DNA of 64,000 bases from Nemopilema nomurai (taxonomy: Eukaryota; Cnidaria; Scyphozoa; Rhizostomeae; Rhizostomatidae), in NCBI GenBank assembly GCA_003864495.1, contig ML133381.1, positions 684,743 to 748,742 of the forward strand. The letters run 5' to 3'. The notes beneath the pieces were generated by a model. The model was not told where the DNA came from. It worked only from the letters and a program-made list of their open reading frames with translations, and ran no database searches. Shown here in pieces: positions 1 to 12,490 of the stretch. The position numbers were made by a program, and so were the translations under genes. How positions within the stretch are numbered: the stretch's first letter is position 1; every line of letters starts with the position of its first letter.

Positions 1-3000
1 GAAAACGGAAAAAGACCAAGGTTATAGCCTTGGAAAAATGCCCCATTTTTGACCAAAATATTTTTGCTCCAATACCCGAGAGGACCACTTCTGTGATACA
101 AAGGAAGTCCTTTGCCTTTAAAACTGCAAGAAATGTTGCCCAGAACGTGAGAAAACAGCAGTTTTTGAGATGGTGAAAAATGGAAAAAGACCAAGGTTAT
201 AGCCTTGGAAAAATACCTAATTTTGGACCAAATTTTTTTATGATCCAAAACCCCGTAGCCCCTCTACTACAATGCAAAGGAAGTCCTTTGGCTCTGAAAC
301 TGCAAGAAATGTTGCCCAGAACATGAGAAAACAGCAGTTTATGAGATGGTGGAAAACGGAAAAAGACCAAGGTTATAGCCTTGGAAAAATGCCCCATTTT
401 TGACCAATTTTTTTTATGATCCAAAACCCCGTAGCCCCTCTACTACAATGCAAAGAAAGTCCTTTCCCTTTGAAACTGCAAGAAATGTTGCCCAGAACAT
501 GAGAAAACTGCAGTTTTTGAGATGGTTAAAAACGGGAAAAGCCCAAGGTTATAGCCTTGGCAAAAGGCCCCATTTTTGACCAAAATATTTTTGCTCCAAT
601 ACCCGAAAGGACCATTTCTGTGATACAAAGGAAGTCCTTTGCCTTTAAAACTGCAAGAAATATTGCCCAGAACGTGAGAAAACAGCAGTTTTTGAGATGG
701 TGGAAAACGGAAAAAGACCAAGGTTATAGACTTGGAAAAATACCTCATTTTTGACCAATTTTTTTTATGATCCAAAACCCCGTAGCCCCTCTACTACAAT
801 GCAAAGAAAGTCCTTTGCCTTTGAAACTGCAAGAAATGTTGCCCAGAACATGAGAAAACAGCAGTTTTTGAGATGGTGAAAAACCGAAAAAGACCAAGGT
901 TATAGCCTTGGAAAAATACCTCATTTTTGACCAAATTTTTTTTCATCCAAAACCCCGTAGCCCCTCTACTACAATGCAAAGGAAGTCCTTTGCCTTTAAA
1001 ACTGCAAGAAATGTTGCCCAGAACGTGAGAAAACAGCAGTTTTTGAGATGGTGAAAAACGTGAAAAAACCAAGGTTATAGCCTTGGAAAAATACCTCATT
1101 TTTGACCAAATTTTTTATGATCCAAAACCCCGTAGCCCCTCTTCTACAATGCAAAGAGAGTCCTTTGCCTTTGAAACTGCAAGAAATGTTGCCAAGAACA
1201 TGAGAAAACAGCAGTTTTTGAGATGGTGAAAAACGGAAAAAGACCAAGGTTATAGCCTTGGAAAAATGGCCCATTTTTGACCAAAATATTTTTGCTCCAA
1301 TACCCAGTAGCCCTTCTTCTACAATGTAAAGGAAGTCCTTTGCCTTTCAAACTGCAAGAAATGATGCCCAGAAACATGAGAAAACAGCAGTTTTTGAGAT
1401 GGTGAAAAACGGAAAAAGACCAAGGTTATAGCCTTGGAAAAATGCCCCAATTTCGACCAAAATATTTTTGCTCCATAACGCGAGAGGATCACTTCTATTA
1501 CAAAGGAAGTCCTTTGCCTTTGAAACTGCAAGAAATGTTGCCCAGAACGTGAAAAAACAGCAGTTTTTGAGATGGTGAAGAACGTGAAAAAACCAAGGTT
1601 AAAGCCTTTGAAAAATATCTCATTTTTGACCAAATTTTTTTATGATCCAAACCCCGTAGCCCCTCTTCTACAATGCAAAGAAAGTCCTTTGCCTTTGAAA
1701 CTGCAAGAAATGTTGCCCAGAACATGAGAAAACAGCAGTTTTTGAGATGGTGGAAAACGGAAAAAGACCAAGGTTATAGCCTTGGAAAAATGCCCCAATT
1801 TCGACCAAAATATTTTTGCTCCATAACCCGAGAGGATCACTTCTATGATACAAAGGAAGTCCTTTGCCTTTGAAACTGCAAGAAATGTTGCCCAGAACGT
1901 GAAAAAACAGCAGTTTTTGAGATGGTGAAAAACGTGAAAAAACCAAGGTTAAAGCCTTTGAAAAATATCTCATTTTTGACCAAATTTTTTTATGATCCAG
2001 AACCCCGTAACCCCTCTTCTACAATGCAAAGAAAGTCCTTTGCCTTTGAAACTGCAAGAAATGTTGCCCAGAACATGAGAAAACAGCAGTTTTTGAGATG
2101 GTGGAAAACGGATAAAGACCAAGGTTATAGCCTTGGAAAAATGCCCCATTTTTGACCAAAATATTTTTGCTCCAATACCCGAGAGAACCACTTCTGTGAT
2201 ACAAAGGAAGTCCTTTGCATTTAAAACTGCAAGAAATGTTGCCCAGAACGTAAGAAAACAGCAGTTTTTGAGATGGTGAAAAACGGGAAAAGACCAAGGT
2301 TATAGCCTTGGAAAAATACCTCATTTTTGACCAAATTTTTTTATGATCCAAAACCCCTTAGCCCATCTTCTACAATGCAAAGAGAGTCCTTTGCCTTTGA
2401 AACTGCAATAAATGTTGCCCAGAACGAGAGAAAACAGCAGTTTTTGAGATGGTGAAAAACAGGAAAAGACCAAGGTTATAGCCTTGGAAAAATACCTCAT
2501 TTTGGACCAAAATATTTTTGCTCCAATACCCGACAGGACCACTTCTATGATTAAAAGGAAGTCCTTTGCCCTTAAAACAGCAAGAAATGTTGCCCAGAAC
2601 GTGAGAAAACAGCAGTTTTTGAGATGATGAAAAACGGGAAAAAACCAACGTTATAGCCTTGGAAAAATACCCCATTTTTGACCAAAATATTTTTGCTCCA
2701 ATACCCGAGAGGACCACTTCTATGATTAAAAGGAAGTCCTTTGCCTTTGAAACTGCAAGAAATGTTTCCCAAAACACGAGAAAACAGCAGTTTTTGAGAT
2801 GGTGAAAAACGTGAAAAGACCAAGGTTATAGACTTGGAAAAATGCCCCAATTTCGACCAAAATATTTTTGCTCCATAACCCGAGAGGATCACTTCTATGA
2901 TACAAAGGAAGTCCTTTGCCTTTGAAACTGCAAGAAATGTTGCCCAGAACGTGAAAAAACTGCAGTTTTTGAGATGGTGAAAAACGTGAAAAGACCAAGG

Positions 3001-3420
3001 TTATAGCCTTGGAAAAATACCCCGTTTTTGACCAAAATATTTTTGCTCCAAAACCCCGTAGCCCTTTCTCTACAATGCAAAGGAAGTCCTTTGCTTTTGA
3101 AACTGCAAGAAATGTTGCCCAGAACGTGAAAACACAGCAGTTTTTGAGATGGTGAAAAACGGGAAAAGACCAAGGTTATAGCCTTGGAAAAATACCCCGT
3201 TTTTGACCAAAATATTTTTGCTCCAAAACCCCGTAACCCCTTTTCTACAATGCAAAGGAAGTTCTTTGCCTTTGAAACTGCAAGAAATGTTTCTCTGAAC
3301 GCGAGAAAACAGCAGTTTTTGAGATGGTGAAAAGAGAGAAAAGACCAAGGTTTATAGCCTTGGAAAAATAGCCCATTTTTGACCAAAATATTTTTTCCCC
3401 AAAACTCGGCTGCCCCTCTT
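1..3420. repeat. Satellite array, ~176-bp unit, about 19 copies
   Basis: A head-to-tail array runs from the first base of the window to about 3420, so it is probably longer on the left. The landmark CAGCAGTTTTTGAGATGG recurs roughly every 174-177 bases. Each unit holds the short palindrome CCAAGG-TTATAG-CCTTGG. Two unit types are mixed: one with TATGATCCAAAACCCCGTAG after the ATTTTTGACC block, the other with GCTCCAATACCCGAGAGG. They alternate irregularly, and some late units are hybrids of the two. Minus-strand open frames of up to about 180 codons cross the array, but they only re-translate the repeat in shifting frames, because the unit is not a multiple of three. I see no gene here. Confidence 0.95.
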
Positions 3421-3892
3421 CCACAATTTTGATGATGCAAGTTTTATATTCATCAATTTGATACGGAAGCAAGAGGTTTGAGTGTTGGGTAGGTGAATAG
3501 TCAGCAGCGCCAGTTGCCTTTCGAAAATACAATGGTAACTGAACTTACAACATTTGAGATGACCAATGATTCAACAGTCAATGCAACAGTATTCGTCAAG
3601 AAATGAAACAACTTTTTAATCTCGAAAATTCTTTGATAAAACTGTAACTATTTGATCATATCTAGAATTTTGATGTTTCATTGCGGAGATTCGATTAAAG
3701 GCTGAAGAATCTTAGTAAATGACAAGAAACCGTTATATTTAAATCGTTGCTAATTTACAGAAGTTGGCTAATTACTGTTGCTGAATCCGAACTCTAAAAG
3801 GTACTTTGACAATAGTATCATCATTTCAAACCAAAAAAGCATTTTACTTTGCTTCTAATGCACCAAAGCACATGTATCATATAGGCTGGTTA

Positions 3893-6070
3893 TCAGCCTT
3901 CTTTTCTCAACTTCATTTCAGAGTACGTGATATCCCCAAAATTACCACTCCAGGTTTTCCAGCTCAATGTCTCGGCTCCGCCACTTGCACCACTATACAT
4001 GCCATTATTAAGATTGGCTCTAAAGCAGGAATTGTGCCACCAGCCCCCTTCCCAGGATTTCGTACAGTTGAAGGAGACTGCATCGTTGTCATTGTCCACA
4101 GTAGAGAACATCATCCCATCATTATCCGCCATTGCGTTATTCACATTCCCTGAATACGTGCCCAAGGTCAGCTTGAACTTAGAGGACTCGTCTCCAATCT
4201 TGAAGCCTCTGTACTCGGCGTACCCATTTTCCCCATCGGCTCTTCTTAATTCTACACGAAGTACAATTGTGCCTTCTTTTGTCAGTTGGTGTATGGCATT
4301 CAGGCCAAGCCAAAGGTTTCCTTGGACATTTCCGAACCCTTTAACGAACGTTGCATAAAACGTAGAAGTGTTGCGTTAATTGTAATCTTGCTGGAATCTT
4401 TGTATTGTGTTATGTCGATGTGTCGTTACAATTATTGCGATTCTGTTAATTGTGAATCCTTACGCGCCAGCAAAGAACCCAATTTCGTTACAAAAGGAAT
4501 TAAGTCGATCCACAAACTCGTTACAATTGCATTTAACGCAAAAACAAAGCACATGGCCAAACTATGATACTTTGACGCAGTGTAATGTTCTTATCGCTAA
4601 AAGCAGGCACCTTTAGGGAGCAAATGCGACCAATTAACGTTAAAAATTAAATAAACGATATAAAATTAAATAGCAAATTAAAAAACAAAAGAAAAAAATT
4701 AAATATGGTCTAGCTGCATTCAGTCAAAACGTTTTGTTTTCTAATAAAAGATATTTTAGCTTCCATAGTTCATCAGTTGGCAACTGCTATCAACAATGGA
4801 GACCCATCCAGAAGCAGTGCGCAAAAGGACTTTGAATCATGTCTTGAAATGTCTAAACCAGGATTTCAAAGAGTTGACCAAGTACCATTAAGCATGAAGC
4901 GGAAAAAGTATTACCCTGTGAGGTTGTACCTAGCGCCTTCTCGGTTTTATGAATAAATTTAACTTGCATGCAATTTTATAAGAGAACTCACCTTCTCTGT
5001 AGTCAGTCCAGTTTCTGTTGAAGTTGACAGTGTTTTCAATCCTTCTCTGAAAAACTGTCCAACCACCACCTTGTGTCGTCATATCACAGAAGGTATTCAT
5101 CAAAGGAAGGGTAGGCAAGCTTAGGGGAGTCGTTCCACTCTCCGTTACCCCTGACGACTGTGCGTTTTTACAGCTGGTGTACGCTATCAACAAAAGAAAA
5201 GAGACATTTGGAATATTGAAAATGTTCTTGGCAGCACAATGCTAAACTCAAGTAAAAACGCTGCTGATTGCATGGTATTTGCTTATAAACGTGGACGTGT
5301 AATCTCCAGACCATCAGCATTCTAACAACGCAAAGTGTCAAATATAATGCCTTGCTACAAATGAGTAAAAAATTTCAAGATAATTAAAACTACTTTGAGG
5401 TTTATCAGATAAAAGTAGTGCAGCGCTAATGACTGGCAATTGTTTGAGCGAACAAAGGGATGCTGCTGTTGGGCACCTCCAGGATCTTTCCTTGACGCTA
5501 TTTTGCTCATTATTTACTGAAGTGACCTTTCAGTTCAGTTGCGTGGCAAGCTTTCTATTAGAAATAAGGTCAACCCTATACCAACGCTATGAATAGGTTG
5601 ACAAAGCTAGCATACGAACAACAAGTAACTAAGCACATTGCTTTAATAACGTCAGTGTTGGTGCTGGGGCTGTCTCTGGTAAATGACTCAGTCTGCTTAT
5701 TAGAAAACATTTGGTGCTGGGCTGGTGAAATACTTCAAAATTTGAAAAATTGTCTTTCGTCTAAATGCATATCTTATGTTAGTTAATACTTACAAGAGAC
5801 GGAATACTTCCTCCAAATGGCAAAAAAGCTGTCTGAAGTATCAATGGACTGTTTCTTTTCAAATGCAGAATTTTGATCCCTTTTAACAACAAAGTTGCAA
5901 CTGCTTTCAAGGCTGCATTGATGCCATAGCTGCCAAAGTCCCCCAGGAGAACCTTGATCAGAATCCGCATTTTGGTCGATTCTATCGAAGAGCGTCTGTG
6001 AAGACTTGGATGGAATCAGACAGCAATGAATTGTGAAAACAAAGAATCCTGCTCTGGAAATAGGGAACAT
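3893..6070 (-). CDS. Secreted fibrinogen-related domain (FReD) protein, 3 exons, 304 aa
   Basis: Exons in transcript order are 6070-5794, 5183-4992 and 4338-3893. Donors are GTAAGT and GTGAGT; both junctions are phase 1, and the total of 915 nt is exactly 305 codons with the stop. The start at 6070 was chosen because it opens a signal-peptide-like stretch (FFVFTIHCCLI); an in-frame ATG at 6130 is the alternative. Residues ~30-92 are a Cys-containing region I cannot assign. Residues 95-304 form a fibrinogen C-terminal domain: FCDMTTQGGGWTVFQRR (124-140), GFGNVQGNLWLG (157-168), a calcium-loop-like DNDND (238-242), and paired cysteines C248/C261 around GGWWHNSC. The family (ficolins, tachylectins, angiopoietin-like proteins) binds acetylated sugars or acts in innate recognition; the ligand here is unknown. 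The C-terminal W-W-G and SEMKLR block is intact, so the domain looks functional. Confidence 0.88.
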
Positions 6071-6130
6071 TTTCAGTCCTTCCAAAACCTTCTTCGTTGC
6101 TCTTTTAACAAGACAATACTGAGCGAACAA

Positions 6131-7569
6131 ATTGGACCCTGTTTATCTTCCCAGTAATGATCACTATGCAAATTTCGCACCTTGTACAAAGCCAGATCTC
6201 TTTTCTTGTTCTATATCAGTGACGTTATCACAAACATCAAACTTACCACGGAACCTTTTATCTTTTGGTAAAAACAACAGGTGCTTGGAAAGGTTTCTGA
6301 ATAGATGAGACTTGAACTGGTAGCTATTGAGAAAGTCGATTGATGATGGTGAATGACCCTCTAATTATCGTCACTAGAGTGGAGACGTCTTGCATAGTTG
6401 ATTAATGAATCAGTAATCAGCGTTTGGCAAGCCTAGGCACCTAATGGTCTTTCGAGGCTTTAAGAATTAAGGATTCGTTAACTGAGACCTATGATATTTC
6501 GCTGATGCAAACACTAAGTCGGAAAAGCTTCGTTTCTATTCAGAGTAAACTGTACAAAGTACAAATCCCCGTATTGATAATATTAATTAATAATAATATT
6601 TCCAAACCCAAGGCTTGTGAAGTCAAATGGATAATAAATGTAGCAAGTATAAACAAAAAACCGGATGTAACGTGAGGTGTTACTTCAAAAGCGACTAATT
6701 GAGGGCTTGTTATAGCTTGCTTCTGCAGACGAATATCAGTACAAATTAAGGAAAGCACAAAATAAGGTACACATTTGTAACATGTCAATGGAAAAAGAGC
6801 TGCACGTGTAGGAATAATGTCTTACCAAAGATAACTAGGGGCTGATGAAGAGATGAGGCGGATCTTGTGTTCGTTCCAATGCTGGCAGCGGCTCCTCCAG
6901 ATATTCCTTCTCTGTGCTTCTGTTGAGATATCAACGACGATGCTGGGCTTAGGGATGCAGAGCCAGTTTTCTTTTTGCAGAAGGTTCAGGCAAATCAGGG
7001 TGTTTGTTGTCATTAGTTATAGCGGACAATTATCCAGGTTTATCCACAAGGAGGATCTTTGCATTGTTCTAGAGTGTTGGACAGGATTACGACGCAAAGC
7101 GTCGACTCTCTAGTACGACTTGAAATAAGATTTCAAAAAGTTTGGCTAAAATTCAAGAGGCTCCTGCAGGAAGATTATTATTGCCATATATGATTGTGGG
7201 ATTAAAGATGTTAGCTGGTAGATTGCTGTAGGCTGTAGCCAAAGAGCTTTTATTAAACCTTTGGAGAAAATGATTTGACATAATTGAAGAGTAGCGCCAG
7301 AGTCCAGAAAAAATTGACGGCTCCGCGGCTGGGAGCCGGAGAAAGGTTTTGCCTGTCGATGTTGAATTTGGGGAAGGTTTATTAGTGATTTTTCTTATTT
7401 GTTTAGTAATTCTGTTCCTTTCAAGCGTTGCTTCTTTGACCCAGGAACTACAGCCACTGCCGCGGCATTCAACAGTTTTACCTTACGTGATAAAAACTTG
7501 TAGTTTGCACAGCTTTTAAAACGTTGCAAACAGGTGACAGGATTTACATCCAGCCCCTGGTTCTTTTAG
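6131..7569. other. Intergenic, no supported gene
   Basis: AT-rich sequence upstream of the FReD gene. The short open frames on both strands lack recognisable domains and convincing splice sites. The FReD promoter should lie at its left end, but I see no diagnostic element. Confidence 0.5.
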
Positions 7570-7809
7570 GCCCGACGAAACAAGCAGTGGATAACAAACA
7601 AACAAACATGTTATGAAAATTCGTTGATATGCGGTAACGCTTGCCAAAGGCAATGTGCTAATATCAGAGACTATCTTTACAAGTTCGATTCAAATGAACA
7701 ACCATGCACTATCTCGATCACTTCAGAAAAGGGATCGTCAGACGAATCGTCGGCCAGCGTTTTGGCACCCAAAGAGTCCAATAGTGAAGCATCTAATTTA
7801 AGTATCTAA
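7570..7809 (+). CDS. Possible terminal coding exon, unknown protein
   Basis: A good acceptor (pyrimidine tract, then TTCTTTTAG at 7561-7569) is followed at once by an open frame of 79 codons ending in TAA at 7807-7809. The translation begins ARRNKQWITNK, has a CGNACQRQC cluster, and ends in a Ser/Glu-rich tail (SEKGSSDESSASV). This would suit the cytoplasmic tail of a membrane protein, but I do not recognise it and found no upstream exon. It could be chance. Confidence 0.3.
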   Translation, partial: ARRNKQWITNKQTCYENSLICGNACQRQCANIRDYLYKFDSNEQPCTISITSEKGSSDESSASVLAPKESNSEASNLSI

Positions 7810-9457
7810 ATGAATGACTTGGTGTAATCTGTTCCGAAAATCCATTGTTTAGAAAATCTAATTCGTTGGATAGTATATGTTAGAGGGTGAAGTTTTGTTG
7901 ACAACTTTGTTTGGCTCCATCAATTTGCATTTTTAACGACTAACGACCACAACGGAACGAAGTGACAACGCAGCCAATGCGTCACTGTCCAATTCTTTTA
8001 TTGAAGCTTCGTTTCAAGGACTTCAGAAGCCGATTTCAAAATTACTGACAATATCGTTAAAGATGCTCATCAGAAACATGACCAATTCAGGTAGTTCTTT
8101 CTCTGTGCAAAGCTGCAGAGTAATCGCCCTAGGCGTCATTAGCACACGACGCTTGGTATTAGGGTCCACGAAAACGGGGCGCGTGACACAGGGCCTCCTT
8201 CGGCGCTGATGGACCTAACCACTAAGCTCCATAAAGGAAAGAAATGCATGATTGTTTTTCAGAGGGCCTAGAAGCGAATTCCATACAGATGTACAAGTTC
8301 GTTTGAATACGTTATTGCTACTACTTGGTGTCAAATGAAAGCGAATACAAAATACAGTCGTTTGTGAGTAATGAAGGAAAGTTGCTGAACTAGAAGTGCA
8401 ACAAGCGAAGCTAACACTAAAAAATAAAATCAATTCATATATTCACAAAATCAAATATACCTCACTACCAACGTTTTTGATTAATTGTTTAACCCTTTGC
8501 AAAGCATAGCAATCACATCATCTTTTCTCGTTACAAAATACCAAGCATAACGAGCAATAAAAGAAATCCCTTTACAATTCTTTATCGTCAGCTTTTATAT
8601 CAATCTCTCATATAGTTTTCCAATTTGAATCAACAAAAAAGGTATTCTAATTTTCTTAGCATAAACTATTAGTTTATTGACTATGGACGGGTTTTCAAAC
8701 TATCACACCGATGCCAATAAAGTGCGTGCGTATAATCAGTTTCATACGGGTGGAATGAAACAAAAAATTGGCTATGGACAAAGAAGCAGAGAATGCCATT
8801 GCTACATCAACAATCACCTTGCAGTCGAGCAAAGGGATGCAGATGCGTAAGACATTTCGGAGGCGCAGCATTTTTGAAACTGGAACTGACCAATTCGAAA
8901 CGTGATTGGCCAATGTCCAACAAGATGCTTCAGGAGAAATACGGAGCAAGGCCATCGAGCCTGCGACGGCGCTCCGGTTGGTACTTGTCATAAAAATGAC
9001 TTTTGGTAATTCATTTCAAGTGCAGCAAGCCAGCGACCACGTTAAGTGACAGATTGAGGAAAACTGACAATGTCCCGAAACAGTAACTTGGTTTGGAGAA
9101 GCACAATGGAATCTGGGTGATGAAATGTCTGCAAAGCTCCAAAGTACAAAAGCACCAAAATAGGTTGGCAAAATAATAAGAGCCAGGTTTGTGGGAAATA
9201 AGCAAAGCTTACTTTCTTCTAATTCAAACTGATCAATTAAAATAATCCAGGTAACGGATAGGTCCTGCGGACGTTAAAGCGACGGGGAGGGTTGTAGCAA
9301 AAACGCATGAAGCAGACGTCGCAAGAGAGCTACGGTTCATAAATGATGCTGCAAGGTCCCCTAGCGAAAGATGGCAGTGCCTGCCGCCATCAGCCCTAAT
9401 ATTGGGGTACCTTGGAGGAAGGCCTTTGTGCTTGACGTCACCAGAGCATCGTTAATG
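7810..9457. other. Intergenic, no supported gene
   Basis: No convincing coding sequence. A 43-codon plus-strand frame at 8775 has an in-frame stop upstream and no family features. Around 8200-8215 the minus strand briefly resembles a tRNA A box, without a matching B box. Confidence 0.45.
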
Positions 9458-9664
9458 CTAAGGAAAATCATAGCCAGGGACAGTCATGTTTGTCCTCGGG
9501 CGCTTACCAAATAACGTGGCGCCAGACTGCTGCTGCTGTTCCCGTTCGTGAGGAAGTGCGAGGGCAAAGCGGGGGGACACAGCAACAAGGGACATCTTTT
9601 TGCTGGAGTTTGCGAGAAAGAGGCTAGTCTCGTGTTCCTTTTCTCGACGAATTTTCAAAAATTT
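9458..9664 (-). CDS. Possible terminal coding exon, unknown protein
   Basis: After an acceptor-like GATGTCTAG just above 9664, a 68-codon frame runs to a stop at 9458-9460. The protein is polar with a QQQQ run and ends VPGYDFP. The upstream pyrimidine tract is weak and I recognise no family. It lies 3' of the 334-aa gene below, whose own stop and polyadenylation signal come first, so it is not that gene's terminal exon unless splicing is alternative. Confidence 0.22.
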   Translation of the reverse strand, partial: KFLKIRREKEHETSLFLANSSKKMSLVAVSPRFALALPHEREQQQQSGATLFGKRPRTNMTVPGYDFP

Positions 9665-10047
9665 CTAGACATCACGATGCAAGTTATTTCTTAACAAGAA
9701 TGGGACAGTGGTCTTTGAGTTCGGTTTATAATAGAATAAAGGTGATTTGATGAAAAACATTATTAGACAATGAAACGTTGACCTTTCTCACGGACCCTTG
9801 ACTGTTGTCGTAGCAAAGATATGCTTATCTGAAAATACGATGTGCACAGTAGGGTTTAATGGGATGGTCTTATCGGGATGGTTTCTCGGTTTCAAGTTGA
9901 AAAATGGACCACGCACTGGAAGGACGATGATAATTAAGCAAAAGTTCCTTCGAGCTGCATCCGCTCTATTCAATGCTAAAAAGAATAAATGGCGCAGTAA
10001 TGAATCCTGTATAAAAGTCTTTGATATTACCGAAGCAAAGGCTAAGT

Positions 10048-10053
10048 TTTATT
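10048..10053 (-). terminator. Polyadenylation signal AATAAA
   Basis: TTTATT on the plus strand reads AATAAA on the minus strand, about 115 bases past the stop codon of the gene at 10168-12484. It fits as that gene's poly(A) signal. Confidence 0.55.
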
Positions 10054-10167
10054 AAATTCATAATCTACCAAACTAAAAGCATAATTACCTACCCATATCA
10101 CTCGTGTTCAGTGGCATCCTTGGTACCAAACTGAACAGACATCTACAAAACCAGATTACTATCAAAT

Positions 10168-12484
10168 CTATAGAAAATTATTCATATCTAGAAATTCATC
10201 ATCGGATATTATTTCAAATACTTCCCAATCCTCTTCATCGACCTTTTCGAGCCTAGCATTTCTTCGCCTTCTTTTGGTGAAGGAATACGAGGTTGTCATG
10301 ATCCTGTCACGCTTGACGGCCCGCATACACGCTTGTGCTCGACAATTGTTCAGCTTTAAGTCATTAATTATTCCTCTCCGCCAAGATTGTTTGGAGTCCT
10401 TAACATTTGATGCCTTGTCCGCGATGCTAACTGTACTCGCTTCGCCAGCGACGCTCAGTTTTCGGCCTTGTACCAAGGCATCCTGAATCTCCTTTTGTCT
10501 ATGTTGGAAGCATGTGTCACATGATGTGTAGTTTGGCACCAGATTGAATGCCTTCACTTGCTTTTCATTGCGTGAATCCAGTTGCTTCATCACATCCTTT
10601 CTCCAGCTCTGTATTCTACAATACCCGGAGGACTCGTCAAATACAAGCAAGTTATCATCGCCCAAGTCTTCCGGCCGTCCTCGATCGATAACGACGCTCT
10701 TTAACCTTGGTATCAAGCTGATATCCATAAAGCATTCAAGTGTCCACTTCATCTCGACTTTCTTCTCCCCTTCAAACTCAAAATTGTCATTTTTTGGAAG
10801 TTCCCTCAATAGAATAGCATCCCCTTCATGTTTCGCTTTCTTCCTTTTTCGTTTGCTCCTACTTTTCCTGCTGCGTCGACGGCGACTTCGTATGCGAACG
10901 TCCTCATCCCCCGGCGAATCCTCTTTTCGTTGGCCGTTCTGGCACAAGTCACATTTAGTCGATTCCTCGTCGTCGCCAGAGTACCCAGTTCCTACAGACA
11001 AAGGCAAACAGACGTCTCTTATGAGGACATAATTACGGGCAATTTTAGGACATAATTACGGGCAATTTTATATTCAAGCTAAAAATTTGTAAATTCTCTT
11101 AAATGATACATAGGATTGTTTCTGCTACCGTTGATTTATATCAAACATCTTATAAATAAATTAATAGAATATACGATGATAATTACAATAGAAACAATAA
11201 TGAAATTGACAAATTTTTCTGAGTCCTGTTAGCCTACAGATACACCTCAAAATGGTTGCTAGGAAATGGCATAACAGCCAATTATTTACGTCGTAAAAGT
11301 TTTCACTGAGTGCTTTCTAAGTCTTAGTGGGTATACCTATTCAGTAATTCCAGAAAAATGAAAGGAAGTAATATCAATAAAAAAACTAAAATGACAGCAA
11401 GACCTTTTCTCCCTTGAAACTAGCATCTGAAAGTTTTGATCTATTATAACATAGCATTACAGGTAAGTTTGATCAATGACCATGGCTTAAAGATGAGATG
11501 AAAATTTATTTAGGACAAACGTTACAAGGTCACCAACAAACTAAGGAAACACAGTATGAAGTACATAGGACTTTTGTTTATTTAGCCTTGAGATTGGATA
11601 AAACCCAGGCACAGTGTTCACTGTTTTTCAACTGTATTTTTGCATTAAAAAGAAGCTAGGACACTTGACCTCTGAAATTAAAAGGAATTTCAATGACACA
11701 GAGAGTCATGAAAATTAGAAAGCTGAATAATGTGTCACCTTGACACTACAGTAATGACACAAGTAAATGAAATAATTTACTTTGTTACAATGCATCACAT
11801 TACTCCAGATTATTGTTGATTTCTGCTCCTGCATGCTCTTCATAAAGTTGGATATTAATGCAACTTTAAACCAGTTATAGCAACTGATGTGAAAACTTGC
11901 ATTGTTCAACCTAATTTTGAACCCTGAAATTTCACAACCTATCAAGACTAAAACACTTTAAAATTCTGGAGGTGGAAAACATGTATATGTTATACAATTT
12001 ATGAAAAAGCATACTAGAAGGTCAGACGTGCCAATACACTACCAGTCTCTTTAGTTTTACCAAGGTAACCACCAGGCACTTAATCAAAGGTTTTAACACT
12101 CCTGAGAATGTAAAGAGATTGGGGTTCTAAAGGCTTGTGTAATAAAGGATTTAATGTTGATTTAATTGTGGGGTATAAAATATTTTGCTTAAAAAGGTTG
12201 TAAAAAGAATATTGCCAGCAAACATTATATAATTAAAAGGTGTGCTTATTTAAATAAAGAAATCTGCCAAACCAAAAAGGTTCTATCCAGTACAAAAAAT
12301 TACCATCTTCCAGATAGCTATCATGACCAGAGTCATGGCTTGCAATTCCGTTTGAGCTCGTCTCTGAGACTGACTGCTTTCTGGGTAGAAGAGCAAGGTC
12401 ATCAATGGACAGGACTTCATAATCCATCCAAAAGTCTGATGAAACCTCTTTCACATAGTTCAAGTAATTCTCAGTGAACAACAT
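10168..12484 (-). CDS. Unrecognised basic nuclear-type protein, 2 coding exons, 334 aa
   Basis: Coding exons are 12484-12304 and 10991-10168. The donor (GATG|GTAATT) and acceptor (TTTGTCTGTAG) join in phase 1, giving GTGYSGDD across the junction, for a total of 335 codons with the stop. The ATG at 12484 lies six bases inside an exon preceded by TTCTTTCTAG, so a 5' UTR exon or more coding sequence may lie upstream. The protein has an acidic N-terminal third, a C-x2-C pair (74/77), a strongly basic Arg/Ser-Lys block at ~93-114 that looks like a nuclear localisation signal, a second C-x2-C (SCDTC), a further RRRR run, and an acidic C-terminus. The segment VFEIISDDE (~318-326) matches the SUMO-interacting motif pattern, a hydrophobic core followed by acids. 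I do not recognise the family; nuclear location is an inference from composition. Confidence 0.62.
11024..11069. repeat. Perfect 23-bp tandem duplication
   Basis: AGGACATAATTACGGGCAAT plus TTT occurs twice back to back (11024-11046 and 11047-11069), inside the intron of the 334-aa gene, about 30 bases from its acceptor. Confidence 0.9.
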
Positions 12485-12490
12485 CTTGAT

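Noticed and set aside
197..3440. Many minus-strand open frames of 60-180 codons across the left end
   Set aside because: They are translations of the 176-bp satellite in changing frames and repeat the same peptide words; no gene.
8130..8215. tRNA-like A box on the minus strand
   Set aside because: No B box, cloverleaf or terminator could be found.
10274..11055. Plus-strand frames opposite the 334-aa gene
   Set aside because: Antisense shadows of the basic coding exon.
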